Assembly (NCBI RefSeq): GCF_900496995.4
Contig: NC_044006.1
Span: 59,999,204 to 60,063,203, forward strand
DNA: 64,000 nucleotides
Origin: Aquila chrysaetos chrysaetos
Lineage: Eukaryota; Chordata; Aves; Accipitriformes; Accipitridae
Reading direction: 5' to 3'
The position numbers and the translations under genes are program-made. The notes under the pieces were generated by a model, which worked only from the letters and a program-made list of their open reading frames with translations, was not told where the DNA came from and ran no database searches. This document shows, in pieces, positions 62,447 through 64,000 of this stretch (position 1 is its first letter; every line of letters begins with the position of its first letter).

Positions 62447-64000
62447 GTATGTCTGTTCTTAAGGGACTGAGCTACACTTCAATAACAAGTCTTTCCACTA
62501 TGAATAATTTTCTGTAGTATAAATGCTATTTATTTTATAGACTTTAAATGTCTTTTGTAGGCTGAAAAAAAATCTTTCCGCGCAAGGTGTTATGGTATGC
62601 ATGAGTTTCAGGAATGCCTGCATTGCAGAATATTGGCATTAAATAAAACAGAAGCTAAGTTATTGTGCAGAAATAACAGCTGTAGGGAAAGAGTATTACT
62701 AGTGAAATGATTTATGAAGTTCTGCTTGTAAGTCAAACAATTATTTTACACTCAAAATCAAAATAGGCTTTTAATGTCAGCATCACTTTTGACTGGACAG
62801 CCTTGCAAAATACAGTGAAAGTAGCTCAAATGCTAATAATAATTATTCAGAAAAACATGGGCTTTTGGTAGAAGGATAGAGAATAACAGACAGAATTGGA
62901 TACTGTAATTCTTTCTTAATAGAAATGCCAACATTTTGACAGAGCTGACTAAATGTTTCTGTTCAGCTCCTTCCTGCTTCCCCTTTCTTCTGTAGATCTG
63001 TGTCTGGCTCGGTCTGTCAGCATATCATAGATCATTCAGCCTGGCCAGTCATATGTGTTCAATGAAACTTTAAAATAAAATGCATTCAATGATTTTTCTT
63101 TTTATTATGGCATATGATGTTGTTTTCAAAGTCACCCATTTGTCTTCTGTGATACAAGGCACCCCGGGCACTTCTGTGCTTTCAGAAAGGACAACTAAAA
63201 TGTAGGGAAAGTTGATGGTTGTCTATCAGAAGTCAGGAGATGTTTGCCTAATTTGTTATAAAATTCCAGTTTATCAAAGCCAAATCTAAATTTAGGAGAA
63301 GAATTGGTTTTGATGAATTCATCTACTAACATTCTTGAGCAAGAAAAACTCAGAAGTTTTGTAAACATCCTTTTTGTTACTTTTCACTTGAATTTTTTTC
63401 TTAAAATAAACTTGAAATGAGAAATCAAGTAGTGTTTGATAAAGACTAATTTTAAATGAAATATTTCTGCAAATGGAAAAAAAAGCATTTTTTTTCTGTC
63501 AAGTACTTTTTGACTTCTGAATTCAATTTTTTAATATCTCATTTTTCTTCCTAGAAGACAATATTGTTTCCCATGAGATCTAGTAAACCTTGTTTTCTAA
63601 CATATGCTAGTTATCCTGAATGTTGTTATATATTTTGGCAAGTGCTTCTCCTTTTCCTAATGTCTTGTGAGCAAAATTGTCAGCAGAGAGGTGGGTTTGT
63701 AAGTTGCATCTCTTCCTGCAACTGAGAAGAAGAGGGGAAAAAAAATCCCTATGTGAAGACTAAGAAAAACCAAAGCAAAAGTAAAATGGAGAAAATTAAG
63801 AAAGATCAATGGTGGGCTTTAACGCAGCTTTGATCTGGTTCAAAGCCTGTTGTTTGCTGTAATGTGCTCTGAATCGTGGTCTGTATTCTTAATATATAGG
63901 AAAACAGAATCTGAGTCAAATCAAACTGGATATAATTCCACAAATACACTCCCCTTACAAATCTAAGTCCTTAAGAGTGTGTCCTGGAGAGAACAATGCA
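62447..64000 (+). other. GPR158: GPR158 intron 2, 5' part (runs off the window)
   Basis: This begins with the gtatgt donor. It is AT-rich, unique-looking DNA with short A and T runs. I see no repeat family, exon or RNA gene in it. Confidence 0.85.

Overview
This is nuclear DNA from a bird. The evidence is a set of CR1 (chicken-repeat-1) LINE fragments with the ATTCTATGATTCTA-type 3' tail, solo LTRs of an endogenous-retrovirus family of the kind common in birds, short dispersed microsatellites, and the first two coding exons of a vertebrate neuronal receptor gene. The species cannot be named from this window. There is no bacterial, plasmid or CRISPR content.

Layout. Positions 1 to about 43,700 are gene-poor DNA upstream of the receptor gene. 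They hold six CR1 pieces near 1.8, 12.6, 13.9, 20-21, 26.9-28.2 and 29.6 kb, an ancient CR1 at 39.0-40.1 kb, and a solo LTR at 26.1-26.7 kb. Several non-repetitive stretches are dense in homeodomain/POU-like motifs and look like distal enhancers; the best is 24.43-24.79 kb. From about 43.7 to 46.0 kb is a large CpG island that carries the promoter, 5' leader and first coding exon (45,302-46,173) of a gene I identify as GPR158, the metabotropic glycine receptor. Intron 1 (46,174-62,340) holds ancient CR1 remnants, two almost identical solo LTRs in opposite orientations, and a nested stack of old CR1, younger CR1 and solo LTR at 56.8-59.5 kb. Exon 2 is 62,341-62,446, and the rest of the window is the start of intron 2.

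How it fits together. Only one protein-coding gene is supported. The two exons splice in phase and give the N-terminal 326 residues: signal peptide, linker, and the extracellular Cache-type ligand-binding domain up to the start of the cysteine-rich/EGF-like part. The seven-transmembrane and cytoplasmic parts lie beyond the window. The upstream desert plausibly carries regulatory DNA for this gene. The most informative non-genic structure is the transposon record. The 56.8-59.5 kb stack can be ordered in time from target-site duplications. A chimeric CR1 at 26.9-28.2 kb, some 30 kb away, carries a copy of the junction that appears to have been created inside that stack. I did not find a clearly new multi-gene system.
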